Assembly (NCBI RefSeq): GCF_000182925.2
Contig: NC_026501.1
Span: 5,993,917 to 6,057,916 of the forward strand
Direction of reading: 5' to 3'
Source of the DNA: Neurospora crassa OR74A
Lineage: Eukaryota > Ascomycota > Sordariomycetes > Sordariales > Sordariaceae
Length of the DNA: 64,000 nt
The notes beneath the pieces were generated by a model that was not told the DNA's origin, made no database searches, and saw nothing but the letters and a program-made list of their open reading frames with translations. Below are positions 34,892 to 45,843 of the stretch, piece by piece. The first letter of the stretch is position 1; every line of letters begins with the position of its first letter. A program made the position numbers and the translations under genes.

Positions 34892-37800
34892 ATGTCGCAT
34901 AACTGGCAACCAAAGAAACCAAGTCCAGTCGGCATATGGCATAAGACAACCCTGCAGGAAGCGAGAGAGCAGCAAGAACTGCAAAGGCAACAGAATCAAC
35001 CTTTCCAACAACGGGCCGTACTGACGACGACGACCAATGTGGCCATTGGGCAAAAGCGCTCCATAAACGACGTCCGGCCTCAATTATACAATGGGCCTCC
35101 AACAGTCAAGCGGCCTACACCGGGGCCATCCAAAACACCAACCCCAGGCTTCACACCATCAGCCTTTATGAAAGCATCCTCCGGCCCTCCTCCCCTCACA
35201 GCAAGCACCATAGACTACGCAGACCCAGTTGCCACCGCCGCCAAGGGCGGCATCCCTTCCGAGTACTCGCAGCGTCGAGCCCTACCCTCAACGCCCACTT
35301 CCACCAGTGACCCCTTGCTCTCCCTGTCGCATCCCGTATACAAGCTGCCAAAGCAGCTCGTAGCCAACTTCGCCTCCCTAGGAATCAAAACCATCTACCC
35401 GTGGCAGAAGCAATGTCTGCTCGGCCCCGGCCTGCTCTCCGGCGACAAGAACCTGGTGTACAGCGCCCCGACGGGCGGCGGCAAGTCGCTGGTTGCCGAC
35501 CTGCTCATGCTCAAGAGGGTTCTGGACGACCCGGCCGGCGAGGCCAAGGCCATACTGGTGCTGCCGTATGTTGCGCTAGTGCAGGAGAAGGTCCGTTGGC
35601 TGAGGAATGTCGTCAGTGGGATCTCGAGGAGTGGGGATTTGGGGCAGAAGCAGCCTCATCTGGAAGGGAAACAGCAACTGTGGGCAAGGAGGCCGGATAA
35701 GGATACCATCAGGGTGGTGGGATTCTTTGGTGGAAGCAAGATGAGGGCTACGTGGGCGGATTTCGATGTTGCGGTTTGCACAATGGAGAAGGTGGGTGGA
35801 TGTGCAGGCGTATACTGACTCCAATGACTGCGATGCTATGCTTCCGCGAATGAAATTCTAACGGTTACGAATCGTAGGCAAACTCCCTCATCAATGCGGC
35901 TATAACAGATTGCTCAATATCCAAACTCAGAGCTGTAGTGCTGGATGAGTGCCACATGATTGACGATGGCTATAGGGGATATTTGCTAGAACTGATGACT
36001 ACGAAACTCTTATGCCTGGACCAGCAGGTACAGATCATTGCAATGAGTGCCACGTTGACAGTAAGCATACCTTTGCCTGGTTTCTCTCATGAAGTCTGGA
36101 CCTGCTGACTGTACGTGTAGAACATCCGTCTCCTGAAAGACTGGCTAGGGGGCCACTCGTACGAGACACACTACCGACCTGTCCCTATCGAGGAACACCT
36201 CGTCTACGACGGCAAGATATACCCAGCAACCACAACCGCCAGTCTTTTGAAAACAGCCAGTCAACTAGACACCAGAAATGCCACCACCACCACCACCACC
36301 ACTACTACTACTACTCAAGGGCCACCTCCCTCCACTACCTCCTCCCTCCAGCACATCCGTTTCATCCACCCCTCCCTTCACCGCGAGTTCAAAGACCCAG
36401 TCTTGAACGCCGTCGTCGCTCTAGCCAACGAGACTGCCCGCGCCGGCTACGGCGTCCTTGTCTTTTCCAGCAGTCGCGCCGGCTGCGAATCCGACGCCGT
36501 CCTGATCAGCCGCGTCTTGCCCTCCTTCCAAGAAGCCGACCCCCTTATTCGGGAACGCCGTCTCGACCTGCTCAACGACCTCCGTAGCTCCTCCACGGGT
36601 CTCGACCCCAAACTCGAGCAGACCATCCCCTGCGGCGTGGCCTTCCACCACGCCGGACTGACCACCGAAGAGCGCGAGCTGATCGCCAACGCCTATGACG
36701 CCGGTACCCTGAAAGTCTGTGTGGCCACCGCCTCGCTGGCCGCGGGCATCAACCTGCCCGCGAGGCGGGTGATTTTGCACGGCGCGCGCATGGGTATCGA
36801 CCTCGTTGGCCCGGCCATGTTGCGGCAGATGCGCGGTCGAGCCGGGAGGAAAGGTAAGGACGAAGTGGGCGAGACGTATCTCTGCTGTCGAAGAAACGAC
36901 CTGGAGGCCGTGGTAGACCTGATGCACGCGGATCTGCCGCAGATCACGAGCTGTCTGGTCTCGGACGAGCGCCGCATACGGAGGGCGCTGTTGGAGGTGA
37001 TTGCGATCAAGCTGGCGACGAGCAGGGAGGCATTGGACGAGTACGTGGGGAGGACGATGCTGGCTTGCGAGCAGCGGTTGGCGGAGAAGGAGACGGATGA
37101 GTGGGAGGATCAGATCAGGGGCTATATAGAGATTGGGTTGGAGAAGTTGAAGGAGATGGGGTTCATCACGGTAACGGTAGATGAGAGGTTCGAGACGGCG
37201 AGCTATAGCACTACGAAGCTGGGAGGGGCGATTGTGGCTAGCTCGCTGGATCCGGAAGATGGAGTGTTTATTCACAAGGAGTTGGAGAGGGCGCTGAAGG
37301 GGTTTGTGATGGATGGGGAGATGCATGTTCTGTATAACTTCACGCCGGTGTCGGGTCTGGGAAATGGGACGTCGGTCAACTGGAAGGTGTTCTGGAACGA
37401 GATGGAGAAGCTGGATGAGAGTGGGTTGAGAGTGATGAGCTTTCTGGGGTTAAAGCCTGTAGTGTTAAACAGGATGTGAGTGTTGACGATGTCTGATCGT
37501 GGGACATGGCCCAACGCTAACTGCAACTGCAAAACAGGCTACAAGGCGGCATCCTCAAGGAAACCACAGACGAAGAAAAGGATACTGCCCGTCGCTACCA
37601 CCGCTTCTACCTTGCCCTCCAGCTCCGCGATCTCTGCAACGAAGTTCCCATCCACCGCGTGGCGCAGAAGTATGATGTGCCCCGAGGTACCGTCCAGACG
37701 CTCGCCCAAACCTGTCAGGGGTTCGCCGCTGGCATGATTAAGTTCTGCGAAGCCATGGGATGGGGCGCCATGGCGGCAGCATTGGACCACTTCGCCGACC

Positions 37801-38157
37801 GGCTCAAGGCCGGAGCCAGGGCTGATCTGCTTAGTCTGTCCAAGATCACGTTTGTCAAGAGCCGGACAGCACGGGTGTTCTGGGACAATGGCTTCAAGAC
37901 GGTGGCCGTCATCGCGAATGCGGATCCTAAGGAACTCGTGCCCGTGTTGATGCAAGCGCAACCGAACAAGGTCCGGCTGGAGGTCAAAGATGAGCAGAAA
38001 TACCTGGATAAATTGCTCGCCAAGGCGAAAATTATCACGGATTCTGCGAACAGAATATGGCGTGAGTATCTGAGACTCTTAACTTGCACTTCTATGGGAG
38101 CTAACGAAGTATGTGAAAGAAATCGAGATGCAACAGGAACTGATGGAAGAGGAATAG
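34892..38157 (+). CDS. HELQ / DNA polymerase theta-type superfamily 2 helicase
   Basis: Exons 34892-35791, 35878-36060, 36121-37475, 37538-38061 and 38120-38157 (999 aa); every junction keeps the frame. Helicase motifs: Walker A SAPTGGGKS (192-199), DECH box (323-326), SAT motif III at the end of exon 2, and motif VI QMRGRAGRKG (about 597-606). Downstream sequence (winged-helix, ratchet and HhH-like, FWDNGFKTVAVIANADP) matches the Ski2-like HELQ/Pol-theta group. No polymerase domain follows, so HELQ is the closer functional analogue even if fungal annotations often say polymerase theta. HELQ-family enzymes unwind 3'-tailed DNA at blocked forks and during break repair in the nucleus. A run of 11 Thr (416-426), coded by ACC6-ACT5, is inserted between motifs III and IV. 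The N-terminal 150 residues are low complexity. The last exon codes only the final 12 residues. ATG 34892 is the first in frame. Confidence 0.9.
36283..36315 (+). repeat. Coding ACC/ACT trinucleotide repeat (Thr11)
   Basis: Six ACC then five ACT codons give eleven Thr in the helicase core of the HELQ-type protein, between the two RecA-like lobes. A pure codon repeat in an otherwise conserved enzyme marks a variable surface loop. Confidence 0.9.
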
Positions 38158-40859
38158 GGTTCCTAGTTTCCTCAACCTGTGAAGCCCCAGCAAACGATAA
38201 ACGCTGGATGAAGCATTCGGCCTTGTTTTGTGATATACCTCGAGCCATAACGACCAGGGGTCATCGGCGCTCCTCAGATCAAGATCCATGCTCAGATGTG
38301 TAACGACATTCAACAGCTCGAAACGGTAGTCTACGCGTCATCCCGGATTCAGAGACAGAAATATGCCTGTTCATAGCATGGGCAGTGTGCACATATGTAT
38401 GGTTGCAATTCAAGCCGATCAGCAGTCTGGATTCCCGAGCGAAAGAAAGACAGGAAAAAAAAGACTCTGGTCCCCCCAACGGCCGGGAACAATGGAACAG
38501 CTTCGTAGTCGAGAATCCTGTACCTAGCCTTCTCATCCGGCGCGGCCAAAAGTCAATCAGGCCATATTGTACTTCCCAACACGATGGGAAGGACACACAC
38601 AAGGGAACACCGCATTGGTATCAATCTCAGCTGGCCTTGAAAGAAACCTCCCCGCCACGGCGGGAAATGGTCGCCAAGCCAGCCACAATCACTTCATCAG
38701 ACCCTGCCTTTGGGAGAGACAAGGTAGGCATAGGGAATTAGGGAAGTAAATGTATCAGGCATCTTCCAGAACTTGATCATTTTCATTATCCGTCCGTGTT
38801 ACACCCATAGCCATGATAAATAAGTTGTGGAGTGTGTGGGTGTGGTCTCACTCTGGGTTTGGTGTTTCCTTTGAAGTAGTACGACAGCTACCATTCTCTC
38901 CTCGCTGGAGACTTGGATACTTTTCTCTCGACCTAGCCCGTGTACAAGTGTCACCAGGGTTAGAGGCACAGGGGATCTTGTCTTGTATGACCTCCGTTTG
39001 CCTCTATATGTCCATCACATCTTCTTTGTTCTGCTTCATGCAAGAGAACGAAGATGCGCCGTGTCATGTCGATGGACATGTAATCTTGCATATCTCTCAT
39101 TTCTTTCTCGACCTGCACAGCATGGGCTACCTGTCCCTTGTAGATTTGTTGGAATTGCATTGGGTCGTCAGCACGGGCAGGAACCCCAGAAAGTAAGACC
39201 GAACGAGTTCTCATGGCCGTTCTCAGCCCGAGGACAAGTGATGGTCTCTGCTTTAGTTGCTCCCTGGAACCTTCTTTCACTACTTCAGATTGTCGGAGGA
39301 TTGGTGTGTGAGGGTATTCGGGATGGATGTAGCCATGTACTCTACAACATACGTAAATGTACCTAAGATAGGTCAGAAACAGCTCAAGGAAGGCAAAGAG
39401 CTATCATAGGCATTAGGTAGGTGCCTGGTGGTGAGTCATGGCCCAATGCGCAGCAATAACTGCACATAGGCGGGCATCTATCTCCACAACACGACGAATG
39501 CCGGATGCCGGCGGTCCCTGCCCAGGTACTCTTGGGTCTTGTTGGTTAGCCACTGACAGTTTTACGTTCCACCGAATCACGGGAGAAGGAAGAAGGAAGG
39601 AACGAAGGAACATGAAGGAAAAAGAAGTGCAAAGTTTTCATGCAATACGCCACATATCTAGGTTACCTAGGTAGAGTCGTAGTGTACGGAAACCGGCCAG
39701 GGACTATGACTTTTGTCCAACATCACCAGATAGGCAGGCATCTTGACCGAAATACATCCTAGCCAGTAACACCGCAACCCCCCGTCTACCTACTTCCTGG
39801 GGCCATCCCATGAAATTACAGTCACTTGATGCAAAATGATGTGCAACATTGTCAGGCAAGCGGGGAGAAGTGTGGGAATCTGTGTTACCGGTGAGACCTC
39901 GAGACTCCGAGACCCCCTGGTCGATGATGGGATGGACGGCCTCTTTGTCCCGAACGTTTGTGGTGTATTTGTGGTAGCCTGAGAAAGACTGGTACTATAC
40001 TAATCTCTGGATTGAATACCACATGTATGGCAGGCATCGGATTACAAGGGGGTTGTTTTCCGCGACGAGTGATGCACCTGCATACACTACTACGGAAACT
40101 CAATGAGTTTGTCGGACCACAAGTTGAAGCCACAGAAGTGTACCGGGTGGGCGAGAGGGGTCTGTGTATTAGTATAAGTCGTTATTTTAAGATTTCCCGA
40201 TTGATCTTCTCAAGCTTCCTTCCCTTTACACCACATCCTCAGCCCGGCAAATCAAATCAGAGCTTTTGGTCTTGAGCACACTCACAATACTACAACTCAC
40301 TTCCCTCATTGGGTATTGTCACGGGAGGTGACCACCAATCTCGAAGAATGCTTGTACTACACAACATGCCCGTGAGTGGCTGCTGGGCGCATATAGACCA
40401 CTGACCATCACAGCACACGCAACTTACACGCACAACACAGCTTTGCGGGCACCGAATGAACCGGAGACCGGGCTGAGCGGTTTTTACCTAGTTGGGTGCC
40501 TACACTGTCTACTTGCTCTGCGTGTGTGTTTGCCTTGATACGGGATTTTACATGAACAGAATCAAAGTGCCTTGTTTTTCTTGTTAGTTTGTGTAAGCTC
40601 ATCTCAGTCACATACATACGATCTAGTCTAGTCGCGGCTGTGGCGTTCCATCCTAAGTATCCCAGTCCCTTTTTGCTCCCATTGCGCGTCACAGCTCTCC
40701 AACTTCCCGTTGCCCCTCCTCTCTTCCGTTCTTTGCTTCGTTCTGTCAGCTAACCTCTATTTATACAACAAGTGCCACCGACGGAAAAAGAGATACCAGC
40801 CTGTCCACCTCTTCAACCACAACTAGAGCACAACCTAGAATCTCATCTTCATCTCACAC
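38158..40859. other. Intergenic region, no gene seen
   Basis: 2.7 kb between the HELQ-type and BTB genes, both plus strand. Contains the TACCTAGGTA palindrome at 39664-39673 and nearby half-sites (39361-39420). The last 150 bp before the BTB start are C/A/T-rich leader. Open frames are all under 130 codons and show no protein-like pattern. Confidence 0.55.
39664..39673. promoter_or_regulatory. Second perfect TACCTAGGTA palindrome
   Basis: Identical to the copy at 33238-33247, about 1.2 kb upstream of the BTB gene, and preceded by a degenerate half-site (ATCTAGG). Function unknown. Confidence 0.4.
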
Positions 40860-43219
40860 ATGAATCAACACAACTCCCCAGGCTCTGGTGGCGTCTTTGC
40901 AACCGCGGAGCCCAGCTCATCGAGTTCAAGTTCGATGAGAGCCAATGATACGATCAACGGCGAGAGGAGCAGCAATAGCAGGAGAGAGATAGAAGAGATC
41001 CCTAACGAATATGGCGAAGGAAGCAACAGTAATGACGACAGCAGCGGTAATGGCAACAGAAACGAAGACCTAAGCGCAAGTATCGTGGAAAATGAGGATC
41101 AAAGCCAACAATACGCGAATCCAAGGTCGCAGACACTGGGCGATGTGATGAGGGAACCGGGATCGCGCGCGCCCAATGTCATGGTTTTGGAAGCGATGCC
41201 GGAGGAAACGAGTGGCAGAAAGAGGGAGACGACATTGAGTTCAAAGGAAGATCTTTGGCTGAGTACTGCTGATGGGTGAGTCGAGAGCTTTTTTTTCATC
41301 GATCGTTTAGGAAATCGCATGTAGGTGTTGTGACGACTAGCGCAATATTATGCGAGCAGGTCATCTTTCTGGGATTGGGAAGGTTTTATTTGATGAGTCA
41401 AAATTTGTGAAGTCAAGTAATGAGAATATACCTAACTAACATGAAAAACACACACACATAGACGTTATAATTCAACGATTATCCCAATTCGGGTGGGAGA
41501 GGCGCCTCAGGCGCAAATATTCTACGTGTGTTAAATCATCTTTCCACATCCTTTTTTTTTTTTTCTAGGTTTTTGTTTTCGTGAGGATAATTGACTTACC
41601 GCCTTGCCGCCTGAACTCAGGTTCATAAGCATATCCTCTTAAAGGTCGAATACTTTGAGAAAGCACTCTGCGGCAACTTCAGAGAGTCAGAGACCCAGTC
41701 GATCGAGTTACCCGAAGAAGACCCTGCAATTTTCCATTACCTGATCGCCTTTTTATACGAAGGGAAATTCGAACCTATCAAGCCCGCTGCATCAGTCCTT
41801 GTCCCCGACGAACAAAAGGGAAAAGGCAAAGATGCCATGGAAACCAACGGCGGCGGCGCTGGTGAAATAGACTCCGAGAATAACAACAACTCGGACGACT
41901 CCGAGCTAGACACCGACCTGAGCGCTGCTGCTGCTCTACGCCGGCGCCAGCAAAGGGAAAGACAGAGGGAATGGGATCGCGCAAACGGAAAACATCCCGG
42001 CCGTCACCGGCCTAACTGCGGCTGTCCTCGCTGTGTCGTCGAACCCGGTCCCCCTTGCTGGTCTTGCTTTGCGCCGCGATCACCTCTACCACCGCCCGGT
42101 ATCGGGACTTCATACACCCCAACCGGAACAAGACCACCGTTCCCTCACCCTCCCGGCTCTGAATATCGCCATAGGCCCTACCCCGAACGACTTCTGCAGG
42201 GTGATGGGCTAGGAGCAGGTGCCAATAGGAGACGTCCGGGTGGTCGCGCAAGACTCGCAGCACCACCTCCACCTCCACCTCCACCGCCACCACTTGTTCC
42301 TCCTGCCACCACTCAAACCCTACCCCCCGCGCCACCCGCTCAAGTCTCCTCGTTTTTCTCCTCCTCCTCCAACCAGCCCCCATTATCCTTAACCAACTCC
42401 ACCTCCTCCCCAACCGAAGGCAACACGCGCCTCTCCACCCCCGCGGACCTGCGCACCTGGCTTCTCTGCTACGAACACACCCTCTCCGTCTACATCCTCG
42501 CCAACAAGTTTCTGCTGGATGACTTCAAGGCCGAGATCGCGCGGTACGCAATCGACATGCTCGAGAGCGCTGGGACCGACGCGGCGGTGCCGCAGGTGCT
42601 GTTCTTGTGCAAGCGGCTATGGGAGGGCCTGCCGGAGAGCGATCCTCTACTTAAAATGGTGTTTGCTAGGGTGGGGTTTCTGCAGCCTTGGAGAAGCAGG
42701 AGCAGCGGGTATGTATATGGAAGTGGAAATAGAGATGGGGTTCATGGTGGGAATGGGGAAAGGATCAATGAAAATGGAAAGAGACGCAGGAGTGGGCATG
42801 GCGATGAGGAGGGTATGACGACTCGAAAAGAAACGGACGAGGAGATCGGGGACTGGTTGCATCAGAACCCGGAGATCGTGACCGCCGTGTTGGTGGAGAT
42901 GGCGGCAAGGAGGGAGGAGGATTTCTACCAGACTCAGTACCAGAGTTCCGGGCTTCAAGGGCCGCCGCCTGGGATGGGTGGTTATATGAGCGGTATGGGT
43001 TTGGGAATGGGCAGGATGGACGCGGGGGGCAGATCATTGCCTAGCATGGAGAGACCATGGGCTGCCGCGGGAAGACAGCCTGGTACAACAGGAGGACTGG
43101 GGGATATGGGTGGAGGAGGGCCGTTGCCGTGGATGAACCATTGGGAACCAATCAGGCCGAATACCTTGAGGCCTGGTCATACGGCACATCATCACCATTG
43201 GCAAGTTGGTGGTAGGTGA
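40860..43219 (+). CDS. BTB/POZ domain protein with a large insertion in the fold
   Basis: Exons 40860-41275, 41462-41525 (64 nt) and 41621-43219 (692 aa). The N-terminal 130 residues are Ser/Asn/Glu-rich. The BTB domain starts after the first splice: RYNSTIIPIRVGEAPQAQIF from the small exon, then VHKHILLKVEYFEKALCGNF and LPEEDPAIFHYLIAFLYEGKF in exon 3. About 220 residues of low complexity follow (acidic, Arg-rich, a Cys cluster CGCPRC...CWSC at 293-309, a Pro10 run) before the expected continuation LSVYILANKFLLDDFKAEIA (about 446-468). The C-terminus is Gly/Met-rich. BTB domains mediate dimerisation and often link to Cul3 ubiquitin ligases or transcriptional control; no DNA-binding or Kelch region is visible, so the role is open. 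The 186-nt first intron could instead hold one more small exon; direct joining gives an uninterrupted BTB start and is preferred. Confidence 0.8.
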
Positions 43220-43413
43220 GACGAGCTGAGCGAAAGAAGAGGAGGGAGGGCGCTGATGGTCTTTGACGAAAGCGGGTAGGTGCGAAATCAAACGTATGTC
43301 GGGTTGGGCAGAGAGATGCCAATGGGCGATCAAAGCGAGAGGAATCTAGCGCATACGAAGTAGGCTTGAAGTATACTCTAGTCAATTTTATCTATCCGGT
43401 GATTTCTTCCAAC

Positions 43414-45186
43414 TTACTCGTCATCTTTATTCGTCTTCCTCAAGCTCTCTGTGGTATACAAAAGCTTCTGCAAGTCTTGGGGACTCAAACTGCTGCTTTC
43501 TTCTTCAGCCGCTTCCGTGGCCTTCAGACCACCAATAGTCACCTTCCAGCTCGACTCGGAATCATCAAATGACAGAGCGAGGATAGAAGACACACCGCCG
43601 TTACTGGCTTCTTCCTCCTGGGTCTCGGACGAGGTATTGGGATCAATGGACACGAGGAGCTTAGACTCGGCCTTGAGATACTCGACATCTAGCGGGTTGC
43701 CGAGGAGCGAGAGAGTTTGCGTGTGTTGTAAGGTGTTGGTGGAGGTGAGGGTAAAAATCAGAAGAAGGGGGATGCTGTCATTTCCGTCAGCCGCCGATGC
43801 ACATTGCCCAACATTGGAAAAAGAAATGAATAGCTTGACGTACCGTTCACAAATCACAAAGATCTGCGTCTTTGCACCCTGCTGAACATCGAAAATCCTC
43901 GTCACCGCAACCTTGGTGACCTTCTCCGCATCCTCAGCGCTCGGGAGCGCCTTCTTCACCTCCGCCAACACCGGCGCCTTACCCAGCAGCTTACCGCTGA
44001 CCCAGTCCCACATAAACAGATCGTCATCACCACCGCCGCTGATCAACACGTCCCTGCGCGCCTCGGGAATGCACACCCGACTCACAAACTCGTCGTGGCC
44101 CAAAAGGAAGCCCTCGATTACGTGTGCCTGCGGGATGCCCCGGCTCACGCGGATGTGCTCGTCCCTGTCGGCCGTGATGATGTACGTCCGGCCGGGGTGG
44201 CTGGGGTGCACGGCCACGGCCACCGAGGTGAGCATGGAGACGTGACCCAGCTGGAGCGTGTGCTCGAATTGCGAGGCCTGCAGGGCGGCGGCGAGCTTGG
44301 CCGCCTTCTGGCGCTCCAGGCAGCGCTTCTGGTTCTCCAGCGCCTTGAGGTTACGGAGCGTGTGCACGGTGAGCTCGTTGGCTTGCGGCTTGACAGAAAG
44401 GGATTGGGCCTTGGCGACGTCGGTGGTGGGAGGAGTAGGGATAGCGGGAGTGGCCGGGGCGGAGGGAGTGGGTTCGGGGGTAGCGACCTCGGAGGCAGTG
44501 GTGGTAACATCAGCTGCAGCCGTTGGCTCGGCGGGCGTAAAGAGAAGAGGGAGGGAAAAGACGTCGCCGAATTTGTCGGCCGAGAGAATGGTCTTATCGT
44601 CGGGCGTAAGGGCGAGGGCGCAAGGACGCTTGGGCATGGCTCTTTGGCTCAGCTGCTTGAGGTTTCCGGCACCATCGTGTTCAAACACCCAGATGGTCTT
44701 GTCGGACCCGGTAATAGCAACGAGATGACGGCCGTCGGTGGTGAGGTACATGCCCTGGACGAAGGGCTTCTCGAGGACAGCCTTGTTGTTCTTCGCCCAA
44801 CCGCCCTCGGTCTTTTGCTTCTGCTTTTGCCGCCTGCTGCGTCTGTTCACTTCTTGGGTCTGGCTTTCAGTCTTGGTCTCAGTTTGGCCTTCAGTGGTGT
44901 CCTCCTTGGATTCCTCCTTGTTCTCTTCCGTGACAGCTACCACCTCGCCATCTTCCACTTTCCTCTTCTTGACAGGGGGGCCTTCTGGAGCGGGTGATTC
45001 TTCGGCTTCTACGACAGGAGCTGGGGTCTCGCTCTCGGCCTTCTCTCCGTTGGTCTCTTGCTGCTTGACGGGGTACTTCCATACTGAGATGGGGTTGAAG
45101 TTGGAGTCGAATGAGTGAATGTTGCTTCCGCGAGCTGCAAAAACAATGCCGTCGCACACTTTGAGGACGTGGTATGGCAAGGCCAT
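43414..45186 (-). CDS. trm82: TRM82: WD-repeat subunit of tRNA (guanine-N7)-methyltransferase
   Basis: Minus-strand exons 45186-43844 and 43774-43414 (567 aa). It is the non-catalytic partner of Trm8 (METTL1) and supports m7G46 formation in tRNAs. WD-type blades are visible: GMYLTTDGRHLVAITGSDKTIWVFE, RPCALALTPDDKTILSADKFGDVF, SVAVAVHPSHPGRTYIITADRDEHIRVS, then a segment with FLLGHDEFVSR and DVLISGGGDDDLFMWDW. These track yeast Trm82/WDR4, which is shorter; the extra length comes from a charged insertion after blade 1 (Glu/Lys/Thr-rich with a basic NRRSRRQKQKQK) and a Pro/Ala linker near position 230. The single intron (43775-43843) is 69 nt, a multiple of three and stop-free; splicing joins ICER to IPLLLIF. 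It converges with the BTB gene across only 194 bp and diverges from the P0 gene. Confidence 0.9.
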   Translation of the reverse strand: MALPYHVLKVCDGIVFAARGSNIHSFDSNFNPISVWKYPVKQQETNGEKAESETPAPVVEAEESPAPEGPPVKKRKVEDGEVVAVTEENKEESKEDTTEGQTETKTESQTQEVNRRSRRQKQKQKTEGGWAKNNKAVLEKPFVQGMYLTTDGRHLVAITGSDKTIWVFEHDGAGNLKQLSQRAMPKRPCALALTPDDKTILSADKFGDVFSLPLLFTPAEPTAAADVTTTASEVATPEPTPSAPATPAIPTPPTTDVAKAQSLSVKPQANELTVHTLRNLKALENQKRCLERQKAAKLAAALQASQFEHTLQLGHVSMLTSVAVAVHPSHPGRTYIITADRDEHIRVSRGIPQAHVIEGFLLGHDEFVSRVCIPEARRDVLISGGGDDDLFMWDWVSGKLLGKAPVLAEVKKALPSAEDAEKVTKVAVTRIFDVQQGAKTQIFVICERYVKLFISFSNVGQCASAADGNDSIPLLLIFTLTSTNTLQHTQTLSLLGNPLDVEYLKAESKLLVSIDPNTSSETQEEEASNGGVSSILALSFDDSESSWKVTIGGLKATEAAEEESSSLSPQDLQKLLYTTESLRKTNKDDE

Positions 45187-45843
45187 TTTGATGATGTGGG
45201 TCTTAGAGGCTATGGGTGGTAGATATGAAATTCAATGCTGAGGCCAGGCAAAGTGAGATCGAGTGCACTTGCGTCTTTGATCGTCGAGTGTGATTCTGTG
45301 AGTGCATTCGTTAGTATACGACAATTGCTACATGCGGAAGGTGTCTACAAACTTGATATTCGGAGTTGTGATGCAGCCTCACTCCGGGTATGGTAAGTAC
45401 GTAGTGACTGCAATGCTTGATGAGTGAGAGTGAACTTTGAAGAAAGTCTCGAACAGACTTATTTACTGAGCCACACGTGGCTGTACAGCAGGCGAGCCAT
45501 ACACTGCAGCGTCGTTGCAGTGCCGTGAGGCTCAACTGATGCCGCTATTTTGACGATTTTGTACTGGGGTACCTGCCAAGACAACATTCCAGTCGAGGTG
45601 CTTGTTTCTGACCGTCTGATTGGCCAACCCCACTCGAGCCCTAGCACCCCAACGGCCGCACGGGCCACACTCACCCCTCGCTTCCCACAGACGGATCAAC
45701 CAAGTCAATTGCGCGCGCCCGAAATTTTGTCCGGCTTCCAGAATCTCTCCTCCGGTCACCATACCAACTCCAACTTCACCACCAAATTAAACAAGAGAAC
45801 TCCTCTTGCCCTTAAACATCCTGCCTTCGTGCTAAAAGAAGAT
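45187..45843. promoter_or_regulatory. Divergent promoter shared by trm82 and ribosomal P0
   Basis: 657 bp separate two opposite start codons, one for a tRNA-modification factor and one for a ribosomal stalk protein. Both serve translation, so shared control is plausible. The plus strand is C/A-rich in the last 200 bp before the P0 ATG. No defined element was identified. Confidence 0.55.

Noticed and set aside
36421-37326. 301-codon open frame antisense to the helicase core
   Set aside because: Overlaps an unambiguous helicase exon and has no recognisable content.
40317-40355. Segment resembling the 3' part of dispersed fungal 5S rRNA genes
   Set aside because: Only a short GTGACCACCA-like match; the rest of the 5S sequence, including its start and internal control region, is absent.
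41340-41376. Possible extra small exon reading SSFWDWE in BTB intron 1
   Set aside because: Its downstream junction does not keep the frame with the next exon, and the donor would be weak; direct joining of exon 1 to 41462 works.
44095-44997. 300-codon open frame antisense to trm82
   Set aside because: Shadow of the WD-repeat exon.
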